In this document: in pieces, positions 44,476-56,551 of the stretch | Layout of the letters: each line of letters begins with the position of its first letter | How positions within the stretch are numbered: position 1 is the first letter of the stretch | Assembly (NCBI GenBank): GCA_943736015.1 | Contig: OX031056.1 | Coordinates: 64,693,277 to 64,757,276, forward strand | Reading direction: 5' to 3' | Origin: Tridacna crocea | Lineage: Eukaryota > Mollusca > Bivalvia > Cardiida > Cardiidae | DNA: 64,000 bases | Made by a program: the position numbers and the translations under genes | The notes under the pieces: generated by a model | The model's input: only the letters and a program-made list of their open reading frames with translations | Databases searched by the model: none | Told to the model about the DNA's origin: nothing

Positions 44476-45778
44476 TGTCTCCAACGCCAAAAGCCCGAAT
44501 GTCAGTTCCTGAGTATGAGTTAGTCAGGAATCGAACTGACGATCTTTCACACATATGTGTCTGCTTGATAGCAGTTTCTATTTTTTTTTTTTTTTGACAG
44601 ATAAGATTACATCACTCTAGCCAATACATTAGATGGCCTAGACAACGCAGTACTTAGAGTATTATAGTTTATATCAGCCTCGACCAGCTTTCTGTTGAGA
44701 AATCAGTACAAAATTAAATTCTAACGATTCAAAAAGGGTCTAGATGATATAAACATTGTTTCCTCTGTTTCTGTCTCTCTGTTCGTCTCGCTCTATCATT
44801 TCAACATAGCTATTGGCTTTTTCGCTTAGTTTTCCCGTTTGACGCAGTGTTTTAAGGTCTTTGTATTTTAAAAGTCTAATATTCAGTTGAAGGCACCTTT
44901 CTTTCATTTAAATGTCTGCTATGTTTTTGTGCATTTTGAAGTAAACACTGACTTATATAAAAGCCTTCGAAGATCTGAATGGCGTGAATCTAGGCTTCTC
45001 CAAGGAGACAAGTAGATTAGACCAGTCTGAAAAAAGAAAATAGCTGAAAACGAATTACTGTTTGTTTAGTATTGAAACACTTGAAATGTTGTTTTTACGG
45101 CAAGTCTAGGTTTCTGCTAAGTACAGCAGGATTACTTGACTGGAATGTTCGTGGAATTTAAGAAAGAAATGCGAGGTGTTACCATATGAATCACTTAGTA
45201 AGAAAATATTGCACCAAACATTTGCGACCAGTGAAATTCGGAATCTATTTGAACAAGGCACTGTATCCCGGGATATGATGAGTCTATTATTTTATCAAAT
45301 TTGCTTATAGTCTCATTTCTATTTTCTGACTTAATATCAGTTCTTTAGTTGAGGCACATGTCACTAGTGTTAAAATATTTAGGAACATTCTAAAACTGTT
45401 AGCCGACTGGGCGTTTCAGACCCAACTCCGCATCATAAACGTGTATAACTCAGAGTTAATTCAATTGTTTGTGAACTGATAGATTCAGATAGGAGTGGTT
45501 GATTTTGCCAACACGAATGATTTCTTAAAGGTCGAAACATGTCCTGCAAAAGTTGAGAGTAAGTGTATCATTGCGAGGACGAGATTTGCAGATAGGTTTT
45601 TTTCCCATTTCTGCGTTGGCTATTACACTTTTTTTACTATTAAAGAAAACAATGTTTATAAGAAAATCCTCGATATTGAAACATTATGAATAAAATTCAA
45701 TACAGGATGCAGAACAAAGTAAGACTAAGTAAAATTATACACAACTAGATCAGGGTCTGTAGTGTACACCGGAGGTGA

Positions 45779-46296
45779 TTGAACGGAGAGGGCGAGAGCG
45801 AGCATATATATCCATACAAACCTCAGTACCTTTGTCGAATAATGTATGAATTAATGATTTTGACCATTACGAGATTATTCCCTACCATATTGTTCAAATC
45901 GTGCAATCATGACCACTGCCACGAACCCCCCCCCCCCCTCCACACACACATACATCCGACAACTGACGTGTCGGCAGAAGACGATCCTTGAAAGCAATGT
46001 GAAAAAAAAAACGACGAGCAATTCGTCCTATTGTCTCAATTTTGTGCAAAAAGTAGAGTCTACATTTACCACGCAAATTAAAAACCAATACGTTTCGAGA
46101 GAAGCAAGGGAACGTCTTCAGTAAAGAAAGTTTGTACATATGTAAAAAGAGGTATAGGAAATAAAAGACTTTTAAAACTGACAAAACACTTAAAATGGAA
46201 CGCAAAATAAATATAAAAAATAAATTCTTGCTGACAAGATTATGAATTAAAATATGACTACTTAGTCTCAATCTATCTTGTCCTCGCAATAATACA
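45779..46296. other. Central, unpaired part of the palindrome
   Basis: No inverse copy in the left arm, but a direct copy at 53795-54310. It starts GAACGGAGAGGGCGAGAGCG, has C-run plus CACACACACATACATCCGAC and the AAACCAATACGTTTCGAGAG segment. The 45584-45778 stretch to its left has no copy elsewhere in the window. Confidence 0.7.
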
Positions 46297-46614
46297 CTTA
46301 CTCTCAACTTTTGCAGGACATGTTTCGACCTTTAAGAAATCATTCGTGTTGGCAAAATCAACCACTCCTATCTGAATCTATCAGTTCACAAACAATTGAA
46401 TTAACTCTGAGTTATACACGTTTATGATGCGGAGTTCGGTCTGAACCGTCCAGTCAGCTAACGGTTTTAGAATGTTCCCAAATATTTTAACACTAGTGAA
46501 ATGTGTCTCAACTAAAGAACTGCTATTAAGTCAGAAAATAGAAATGAGACTATAAGCAAGTTTGATAAAGAAATAGACTTATCATATCCCGGGATACAGT
46601 GCCTTGTTCAAATA

Positions 46615-46845
46615 GATAGGACGTCCTGCTTGGTTCAGTTGTAAAGAGCAGGACTCGTGAATTGGAGACCACGAATTCGAGCCTCAGTGGATCCACTAAG
46701 TGTTTCGAGAGAGTTTCCTCGGGTAGGACACTTCAGAGCCTTACCCTTGTGTTTGTGAAGCCCAAGAAATACATGAATCTGTGATGTTACCGTGATTTGT
46801 CTCAAATTGTGTTTAAAGCGACATCAAACAACATGCAACAAATCT
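46615..46845 (+). repeat. tRNA-derived SINE in the right arm
   Basis: TGGTTCAGTTGT (box A-like, 46631-46642) and ATTCGAGCC (box B-like, 46674-46682), followed by GTTTCCTCGGGTAGGACACT and a 3' part GTGTTTAAAGCGACATCAAA. A second copy at 54650-54870 belongs to the third copy of the unit. Absent from the left arm. Confidence 0.6.
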
Positions 46846-49800
46846 TAGTGATATGATAATAATACATGTGATATTCCCTACAGAAAACTGTTACACACTC
46901 AATCATTTATTAATTGAGTCGTTTGTGTTATTGCTGAGAATGAAAAAGACCTTTAACGAATATTAAAACGACCGCTGGTCAATCAAACAGACAAACCGCT
47001 GTAATAACTGGTGGTCTTTGTTTCGATCCCAGACCAGATCATATCTACGAATTACGAGTATAGTACTATGGCAAGAGATGACTATTAGGAAGAGTTAGGG
47101 TTCAGAAACACGAATATTCATGTCGTCCATGGTGATACATAATGATTACATTCAAAAACTCTGTGACATAGTCTTAGTCCTTATATAGATTATCAGTCAT
47201 CAGCGATCACCACTTTTTATTTGATAACAGACAAAACATTTAAATGAGGCACAAAATTATACCGATAATAAGTTCATACCGATAACACTGTAAATCAAGT
47301 GTTCACTGATGACTCCTGACCTATCACGTCCTCACAATGACACACTCAACATAACTTCTGTAGGATATGTGAATATGCGCACTTGGTAGTGGTCTTTTTA
47401 GGTCCAATCTAAATCTACCTGAATCACGAATATTGTAATAGCTTTAACATGTGGTAAGTGAACAGAAAGGACCTTGATCTTATGTACAGCGAAAATGAAT
47501 AGACTGATTTCGAATTTCACTGGTCGCAAATGTTTGGTGCAATATTTTCTTACTAAGTGATTCATATGGTAACACCTCGCATTTCTTTCTTAAATTTTAC
47601 GAACATTCGAGTCAAGTAATCCTGCTGTACTTAGCAGAAACCTACACTTGCTGTAAAAACAACATTTGAAGTCTTTCAAGACCAAACAAACAGTAATTCG
47701 TTTTCAGCTATTTTCTTTTTTCAGACTGGTCTAATCTAATTGTCCCCTTGAAGGAGCTTAGATTCACGCTATTTAGATCTTCGAAGACTTTTATATAAGT
47801 CAGTGTTTACTTTAAAATTCACAAAAATCATGGCAGATATTTAAATGAAAGAAAGCTGCCTTCAACTGAATATTAGACTTTTAAAATACAAAGACCTTAA
47901 AACACACTGCGTCAAACGGGAAAACTAAGCGAAAATGCCAATAGCTATGTTGAAATGATAGAGCGAGACGAACAGAGAGACAAAAACAGAGGAAACAATA
48001 TTTATATCATCTAGACCCTTTTTGAATCGTTAGAATTTAATTTTGTATTGATTTCTCAACAGAAAACTGGTCGAGGCTGATATAAACTATAATGCTCTAC
48101 TGCGTTGTCTAGGCCATCTAATGTATTGGCTAGATTGATGTAATCTCATCTGTCAGAAAAAAAATAGAAACTGTTATCAAGCAGACACATATGTGTGAAA
48201 GATTGTCAGTTCGATTTCTGACTAAGTCATACTTAGGAACTGACATTCGGGCTTTTGGCGTTGGATACACGTAAGGCACTGTTGCAGGGACGGAATGATA
48301 GACTTAACAAGAGATTAGAAAACATAAACATTTGAACAGCCGTTATTCATGATATATTTAAACACTGTTCGCATGCCCTCGAACCCTAAACAAACGACCA
48401 ATCCTACGTCATGACTCGAGTTCTTAATCTTCATGAATGTTGTGCTAGATACTTAGTCAGGTCCTCTAAATAACGCATATGTTTCATCATCATTGGGAGG
48501 ATTAACCTGTTTATTTTTTTCAGAATTGTTACAAATACGAACGACTCTATTCATGCTCAAGTACAATTCACAAAATTGAAATAACCAAAATGACTTCCAG
48601 ACAAGAATTAGACAAACATCAATATTTTGTAGCTATTGCAGCTGTAGCATATAGCACCGTAAAATTTATCAACCAAATAATCAGGAGAATATGCACTGGT
48701 CAACCTACAGATATGTGAAAATTTGGTCTTCAGGAGTTGGCCATAGAAATGTAAAAGTAATCAAGTATTAATTAACATGATTTACCTTTTAACATTCAAA
48801 AGCCTATAAAAATGACAAACACTTGAGTAGAGAAAAAGACTTTACCGATCACAAGTTCTTGCTGATAAGATGACGAATAAATTTATTATTAATTAATCCC
48901 GACCTTTACGTCCTCACATTGATACACTCACTGTAAAAATTATGTAGGACATGTTTCGCCGTATATACTCGTATACCATAAGTATGTTGTAAGTAGTCTG
49001 TATACATAACATAACATTTTATTTTGGAATTAAAGCATACAGCTCATTGTCAGATAATATAAATAAATTCAATACATACGTGGAAAGCAAATAGATATAA
49101 AGACATAAAGTTGTTGGATTGATTTATAAACAACATAAAAAAAAAGATGAATAAATGTTAACAATCTTTTCAGGTTTCTCTACTATTTCAGATGATATAG
49201 ATATAATTTCAATAGACGTTAAGTCAAATGGTAGATGATCGTAGAGTTGAGATTATTTCATAGCATAGTAAAGTATATGGAAGCATACAGAAAGGAAGTA
49301 CATGAGTAAAATGGACGAATTCCCACTAAATTAATCGATAGGAGAAATGGAAACTTTCAGCCGGTTCTAGAACAAATATTACGAAAAATCTAGAATTATT
49401 GTGTCCGTGAACGGGCAGAGTAGATCGAAGATCAGACTGCAAGTTTTGTACCACCTGATCTCCGGTCCACTCTATAGTAATACGAAACGGAAACAACATA
49501 GATATTGTATAAAAATATATGATTTAAAAATTAATGTGCAATTTTCCACTACATTGCTAGTTCTCCCGATTGAAGCAGTGTGGTCAAAGGTCATTGTATT
49601 ACAAGATTCTAATGTAATAATCAGGCACGTAGGAAGCAATTCAAGATGGCTACATTACTAAATGGTAGAAATGGAAATATCCAGTCAGTGCCAGATCCAA
49701 TAATACTGCGATTCAAAAAAAAAAAAAAATTGCTTCTGTAAGCGGGCAGGATAGATCAAAGATCAGGCTGCAAATTTTGTACCACCTGATCTTCGGTCCA

Positions 49801-52800
49801 TTCTACAGTTACACGAAACGGAAACTACATAGAAACTGTGTAGATATTGTATAAAACAAAGTTTAATGGCCAGTTTTCCATTACATTACTAGATGTGAGA
49901 AATGGAAATTTTGGCCTGTCACAAAGTGAGTTTGGAAAAAGTGACTGGGTTAGGTTAGATAAATTTAGCAAGTTACCCTAAACTTTTTCAATTTTTCACT
50001 CTTCAGTTAGCATTTGATTTTGGAAATTAATAAGTAGACAATGAATAAATAAATATATTCGATTCCAATTTGAAATGTCCTTTAACATAGACTCCGTTGA
50101 ATTTTTCGCCAAGTTCTCCCGATTGAAGCAGTGTGTCAAAGGTCATTGTATTACAAGATTTTAATGTAATAATTAGGCACGTAGGAAGCAATTCAAGATT
50201 GGGGGGGGGGGGCTAACTTGTATTTTTTGGAAAATTTTGCGTCGACTGAAATTCTCTGGGACAAAGGGTAATTTCAATTACCATGGTTGTTCCTACGGGC
50301 CTGTGTATAGATGAAGATAAGTTTCTTTCAGTTCTGTTAACGTTATAAGATGTTTTTCATGCATTTTGAAACAAATGCAGACTAGACAAAAACCTCGAGA
50401 TCGAAATAATATGTTTGAAATCCTTCATGGAGTGTAGAACAACATAACATAATAGCAGCCCCGCAAAAAAAAAAGAAATAATTAAAGCGATGTAATCTTC
50501 GTTTAATCGTTTTTCTTACAATACTGTATTTTGCAATACGGACCGCCTGCTACGTACATTATGTTTATATGATTGTAAAAGCCACGGAGTTTTAGCACAC
50601 TATTCGAGATAAGCATTATGAACCAATTAGTAAGAACAGATTGCATCAATCATTTGCGGATTGGTCAGTTCAGTTTCGCATAAGATTGGGACCCTTCTGT
50701 TCACTTACATGTAAAAACTAAGAAGATATTGATGATTTGGGTAGATTTAGATTGGACTAAATAAGACTGCTACCAACTATACATATGGAGAGACATGTTA
50801 CACAGAGTTTAAAGTGTGAGTGTGATGTTATGAGGACGTGACAGGTCGGGAGTTATCAGTGATTACTTGATTTATAATCTTAGCGGCATGAATTTATAAT
50901 CTGTATAATTTTCTGCCTCATTTAAATGTTTTGTCTGTTATAAATCAATGCATAATCTTGACGGCAATTTTTTTTGAAGGAAATAAATCCCGTCCTATTT
51001 AAATACTTTATTCATCATATAAAAAAATATGGTTGATACTAGGTTAAAGGCCGTGCTTTTGGTTTGTCTGCTCGCATCTGAATCTTAACTCTTGTCCTAT
51101 CAGTCATCCCTTGCCAAAGTACTATTCGCTTTATTCCTGGTTATGACCCGAGTCTAAGTGACAAAGTGTGTATTAGTTTTCTATAGGAAGGAATGCCTGA
51201 TCTTATTCTTATCAATTAGAACAGTGCATTATTTTCCGGACAATCTTTGAAATATTTTATCTTGTTTAAACCCGCTAACAGTTTCATTTTCTGGCTTCAG
51301 AACAGTTTGGTTGTCGACAAGCGTTTTACTGACCTTAAGAGGCTTTAGAAATGTTCACAAATCCTGAGCTGACACAACGTGTTAGATATAACTAAGCAAA
51401 GTAAATGACATAACGCAGAATTATGTCCATACTTTTTTTATCCGTGTAGATTCATAATCTATAGGCTGTATAATACCTGTAAGGCCTTACCAAAAATCTG
51501 TGTTTAGGGTTTCGGTCCGATATGCTGTAGGTAGGGTAAGTAGGGATTAATGATTTTGTTCCAGATTCTTTTTATGGAACTTTTACCGAAATCATACCCG
51601 ACAGATCTTTTTTCCAATCGTAGCGTAAACAGTTAAGGATCGGCAGCATCTTCTAGGTAGGGTACTGAAGGGAAGCCCTAAACACAGATATTTTTAAGTC
51701 TAATACATGCATAATTTTCTAAAAAGCGAACATGCCTTACAAAATTGAAGAGTGGTGTGTCGTTGTGAGGACATAAGAGTTGGGGACTAATTAGTCATAA
51801 TTTAATTCATAATATTCTCAGTAAAGCTTTTATGGTCGTAACATTATCTGTTTTGTCCCATTTAAGAGTTCAGTCACTTTTAAAAAGCCTTTATTATCCC
51901 CCGCCGAAGGCGGAGGGATATAGTTTTAGCGTTGTTCGTCCGTGCGTCCTTCCGTCTGTTTGTCCGTCCGCCCGTCCGTCCGTCCGTTTGTCTGTCCGTG
52001 TGTCCGGCCCGGCAAATATCTCCGATTCCACTGGACAGAATTTCATGAAATTTTATACCATGTGTACAATAACCCATTCTCCCGAGACACTTTTTTTTTA
52101 TCCGATGCAAAATGGCCGACTGGGAGCGAGTTTTAAGTTACGCGGTCCAGTGTACTTGAAATGTTTTTAGTCTTATTAAAAAAAAAAAACTGTACAGAAT
52201 TTTTACATTCACATGTAAATACCACCATTAGGAAATGAAGGAGAAAAGGTTTAACCCAGATTGACTTCGCAACTCTGTCAATGCTTTTGCGATTACTAGC
52301 TGCGTCATGGAAAAAGGGGGCTTCATAGTATATTTCATTCTGCGTCTTGTGAATACAATTCCCCCTACATTTCGTGACGGATTTGAACCAAATTTTCACA
52401 GAATGTTCCTCGTCATGTGCCCAATCGCATATTGTCAATGTTTTGTTTTGAAATCTGTAGCTGCATCATCGAAAAGGGGGCTTCATGTTTTTTTTTTTTT
52501 TTTTATTCCATTTTTTTGTGATCCCAACACCTCCCACATTTCTTTGATGAATTTGAATTGAATTTTCACATAATGTTTCTCGTCATGTGACCTATCGCAT
52601 ATTGTCAAGGTTTGGCGATTTGTAGCTGCATCGTGGGAAAAGGGGGCTTCATGTTTTTTCACTCCATTTCTTGTAAACGCAATGCCTTCCACATTTCTTG
52701 GCAGATTTCGGTGCAATATTCACAGAATCATGTGACCTAACGCACATTGTCAAGGTTTGGGGATTTGTTACTGCATCATGGAATAAGAGGGCTTCATGTT

Positions 52801-55800
52801 ATATTTCATTTTTCACCAATACCACTTTAATTACAACAAATTTGGATGAGATTTTCACAGATCATGTGACCTTAGCGTGTGTTGTCAGGGTTTTGCAATT
52901 TATCACTGTATCATGGAAAAAGGGGGCTTCATATGCAATATATATTTGATCAACATGTATATTTTACATATATGCAATATATAAGTGGGGCTTTAATACG
53001 CCTTCGTGGTGCATTTTATCGAGCAAGTCATCACATAATTATGGATCCATAATTGCCACTATTTTGGACAATTGCCATAATCGTGAGGTAGAATGTTCTT
53101 TCGACATACAGAAAATCGACCAATAGCAAAATATTTCCATTGAGGTCAGCCTGCGCAATCCTGGGTCGATACTTTTTGCAGATGCATTAAGCCTCCTTTA
53201 CACAAAGCATGGCTCATTTCTAAAGGTTTGTATGGACATACAGATGTATGCCTTTTCTCTATAAATAGATGTATCAGCATCAATCACGATCTCAATACCT
53301 TTTTGAATAACTATTGACTTAAATTTCGAAGTACCGCCTTTGACGCCATATAGAAGTTTGCCCTTAAAATACTGGAACAAAAGGAAAACACTGTACTTGA
53401 ATGGAGAGTTTCTCTATTTTCAAAGCTCGCTAATGCACGGTCGACGTAACGTAATCACTTCATAAATTACGATGATAAAGATGGTAACAAAAATGAGTTA
53501 GGGTTTTTTATTTTAGCTTTTGCTTTTCTTTAAGAAATCGACCATCTTTTTTGTTATGTTTTTAATTTCCCCCTGCATCATAGTTCAATTTATCATAATA
53601 TTCAGGAAAAAAACAAAAGGAGGTATTACAATTTACAGTAGATTCAATATTTCTGTAATTGTTCACTTAAAGATAGCGGCATCATGAATTTTTCCTGTTT
53701 GCTTATTACATATCAAAGTTTAGAAGCTACCGATTTATTGTGTACATTCAGATCGGGTGTAAAATAAAAGGTGGTGAAAAATATGTCGCGGCTCGAACGG
53801 AGAGGGCGAGAGCGAGCGTATATGTCCATACAAACCTCAGTTCGTATGTCGAATAATGTATGAATTAATGATTTTGACCATTACGAGACCATATTGTTCA
53901 AATCGTGCAATCACGACCACTGCCACGAACCCCCCTCCCCCCTCCACCCCCCACACACACATCCGACAATTGACGTGTCTGCAGCAGACGATCCTTGAAA
54001 GCAGTGTGAAAAAAAAAAAAACACACAAAAAAACGACGAGCAATTTTTCCTATTATCTCAATTTTGTGCAAAAAGTGCTGTCTACATTTACCACACAAAT
54101 TAAAAACCAATACGTTTCGAGAGAAGCAAGGGAATGTCTACAGTAAAGAAAGTTTGTACATATGTAAAAAGAGGTATAGGAAATAAAAGACTTTTAAAAC
54201 TGACAAAACACTAAAAATAGAACGCAAAATAAATATGAAAAATAAATTCTTGCTGACAAGATTATGAATTAAAATATGACTACTTAGTCTCAATCTATCT
54301 CGTCCTCGCAATGATACACTTTTTCTCAACTTTTGCAGGACATGTTTCGACCTTTAAGAAATCATTCGTGTTGGCAAAATCAACCACTCCTATCTGAATC
54401 TATCAGTTCACAAACAATTGAATTAACTCTGAGTTATACACGTTTATGATGCGGGGTTGAATCTGAACCGTCCAGTCAGCTAACGGTTTTAGAATGTTCC
54501 CAAATATTTTAACACTAGTGAAATGTGTCTCAACTATAAAGAACTGATATTAAGTCAGAAAATAGAAATGAGACTATAAGCAAGTTTGATGAAATACGGT
54601 AATAGACTTATCATATCCCGGGATACAGTGCCTTGTTCAAATAGATAGGACGTCCTGCTTGGTTCAGTTGTAAAGAGCGGGACTCGTGAATTGGAGACTG
54701 CTAATTCGAGCCTCAGTGGATCCACTTAGTTTTAGAGGGAGTTTCCTCGGGTAGGACACTTCAGAGCCTTACCCTTGTGTTGTGAAACCCAGGAAATACA
54801 TGAATGTGTGATGTTACCGCGATTTGACTCAAATTGTGTTTAAAGCAACATTAAACACCATGCAATCAATCTCAGTGATATGATAATAATATATGTGATA
54901 TTTCCTACAGAAAACTGTAACACACTCAATCATTTATTAATTGAGTCGTTTTTGTCATTGCTGAGAACGAAAAAGACCTTTAACGAATAAAAAAACGACC
55001 GCTGGTCAATCAAAGAGATAAACCGCTGTTATAACTGGTGGTCTTTGTTTCGATCCCAGACCAGATCATGTCTACGAATTACGAGAATAGTACTATGGCA
55101 AGAGATGACTATTAGGAAGAGTTAGGGTTCAGAAACACGAATATTCATGTCGTCCATGGTAATACATAATAACTATATTCAAAAACTCTGTGTCATAGTT
55201 TTAGACCTTATATAGATAATCAGTCATCAGCGATCACCACTTTTTATTTGATAACAGACAAAACATTTATCACCACTTTTTATTTGATAACAGACAAAAC
55301 ATTTAAATGAAGCACAAAATTATACCGATTATAAGTTCATACCGATAACACTGTGAATCAAGTTTTCATAATAACTCCTGACCTATCACATCCTCACAAT
55401 GACACACTTAACATAACTTCTGTAGGATATGTGAATGTGCAAAGTTGGTAGCGGTCTTTTTAGGTCCAATCTTAATCTACCCGAATAACGAATATTGTCA
55501 TTGCTTTAGCATGTGGTAAGTAAACAATAGACCCCGATCTTACAGCGAAAATGAATAGGCCGATTCCGAATTTCACTGGTCGCAAATATTTGGTGCAATG
55601 TTTTCTTACAAAGTGAGTCATATAGTAACACCTCGCATTTCTTGCTTAAATTCCACGAACATTCCAGTCAAGTAATCCTGTTGTACTTAGCATAAACCTA
55701 GACTTGCTATAAAAACAACATTTCAGGTCTTTCAAGACGAAACAAACAGTAATTCGTTTTCAGCTATTTTCTTTTTTTCAGACTGGTCTAGTCTAATTGT

Positions 55801-56322
55801 CAGCTTGGAGAAGCTTAGATTCACGCTATTTAGATCTTCGAAGACTTTTATATAAGTCAATTTTTACCTCAAAATGCACAAAAAACATAGCAGACATTTA
55901 AATGAAAGAATGCTGCCTTCAACTGAACATTAGCCTTTAAAATACAAAGACCTTTAAAAACACTGTGTCTAACGGGAAAACTAACCGAACATGGAGTCTA
56001 TGTTGAAATGATAGAGCGAGACGAACAGAGAGACAGAAACACAGAAAACAATGGTTATATCATGTAGACTCTTTTTGAATGGTTAGAATTTAATTTTGTA
56101 TTGATTTCTCAACAGAAAACTGGTCAAGGCTGATATAAACTATAATACTCTACTGCGTTGTCTAGGCCATCTAATGTACTGGCTAGAATGATGTAATGTC
56201 ATCTGTCAGAAAAAAATAGAAACTGTTATCAAGCAGACACATATGTGTGAAAGATCGATAGTTCGATTCCTGACTAAGTCATACTCAGGAACAGACATTC
56301 GGGCTTTCGGCGTTGGAGACAC

Positions 56323-56551
56323 TTAACCCTTTACCCCATAAGGCATTTCTATGGTATCTCTAATTGACCCTAAATAACAGCAAGGATGAAGCTGTTTCTT
56401 ACGTGTATATGACACCTTTCGATAGCATAGAAAACATTGTGGCAAAAGGTGAAATTGCTCGTCACGAGCAATTTCACCTTTTGCCACAATGTTTTCCAAA
56501 GGCTCCTACAGGCAATGTGTTAAAACGAGTATCTGTGGAGTAGAGGGTTAA
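56323..56551. mobile_element. Hairpin TTAA MITE, third subfamily, intact
   Basis: TTAACCCTTTACCCCATAAG at the left, GTAGAGGGTTAA at the right, TTAA duplicated (56323-56326, 56548-56551), 229 bp. A perfect 60-plus-bp palindrome runs from GAAAACATTGTGGC through GCTCGTCACGAGC to GCCACAATGTTTTC. It sits exactly at the TTAA site used by the other MITE family in the left arm. Confidence 0.93.

Larger units (their letters stand above)
38528..53796. repeat. 15.3-kb imperfect palindrome
   Basis: Left arm 38528-45583 and right arm about 46297-53796 are inverse copies; the outermost match is TCGAGCCGCGACA (38528-38540) against TGTCGCGGCTCGA (53784-53796). Matching anchors run the whole length: 38940 with 53390, 39400 with 52920, 40390 with 51900, 41495 with 50830, 42700 with 49500, 43650 with 48560, 45440 with 46430. 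Differences: a 548-bp MITE only in the left arm (43928), about 900 bp only in the right arm (46615-47505), about 500 bp of extra duplication in the right arm (49660-50150), and a triplication only in the left (41494-42045). About 700 bp in the centre has no left counterpart. No protein gene; paired open frames in the arms are conserved only because the arms are. Confidence 0.9.

Noticed and set aside
39373..52949. Matching 83-residue and 86-residue frames in the two palindrome arms (39373-39624 with 52698-52949; 42543-42803 with 49401-49661), which look like conserved proteins
   Set aside because: Conservation is explained by the arm duplication. The first pair lies over a tandem array, and changes are not biased to synonymous sites as far as I can see by eye.
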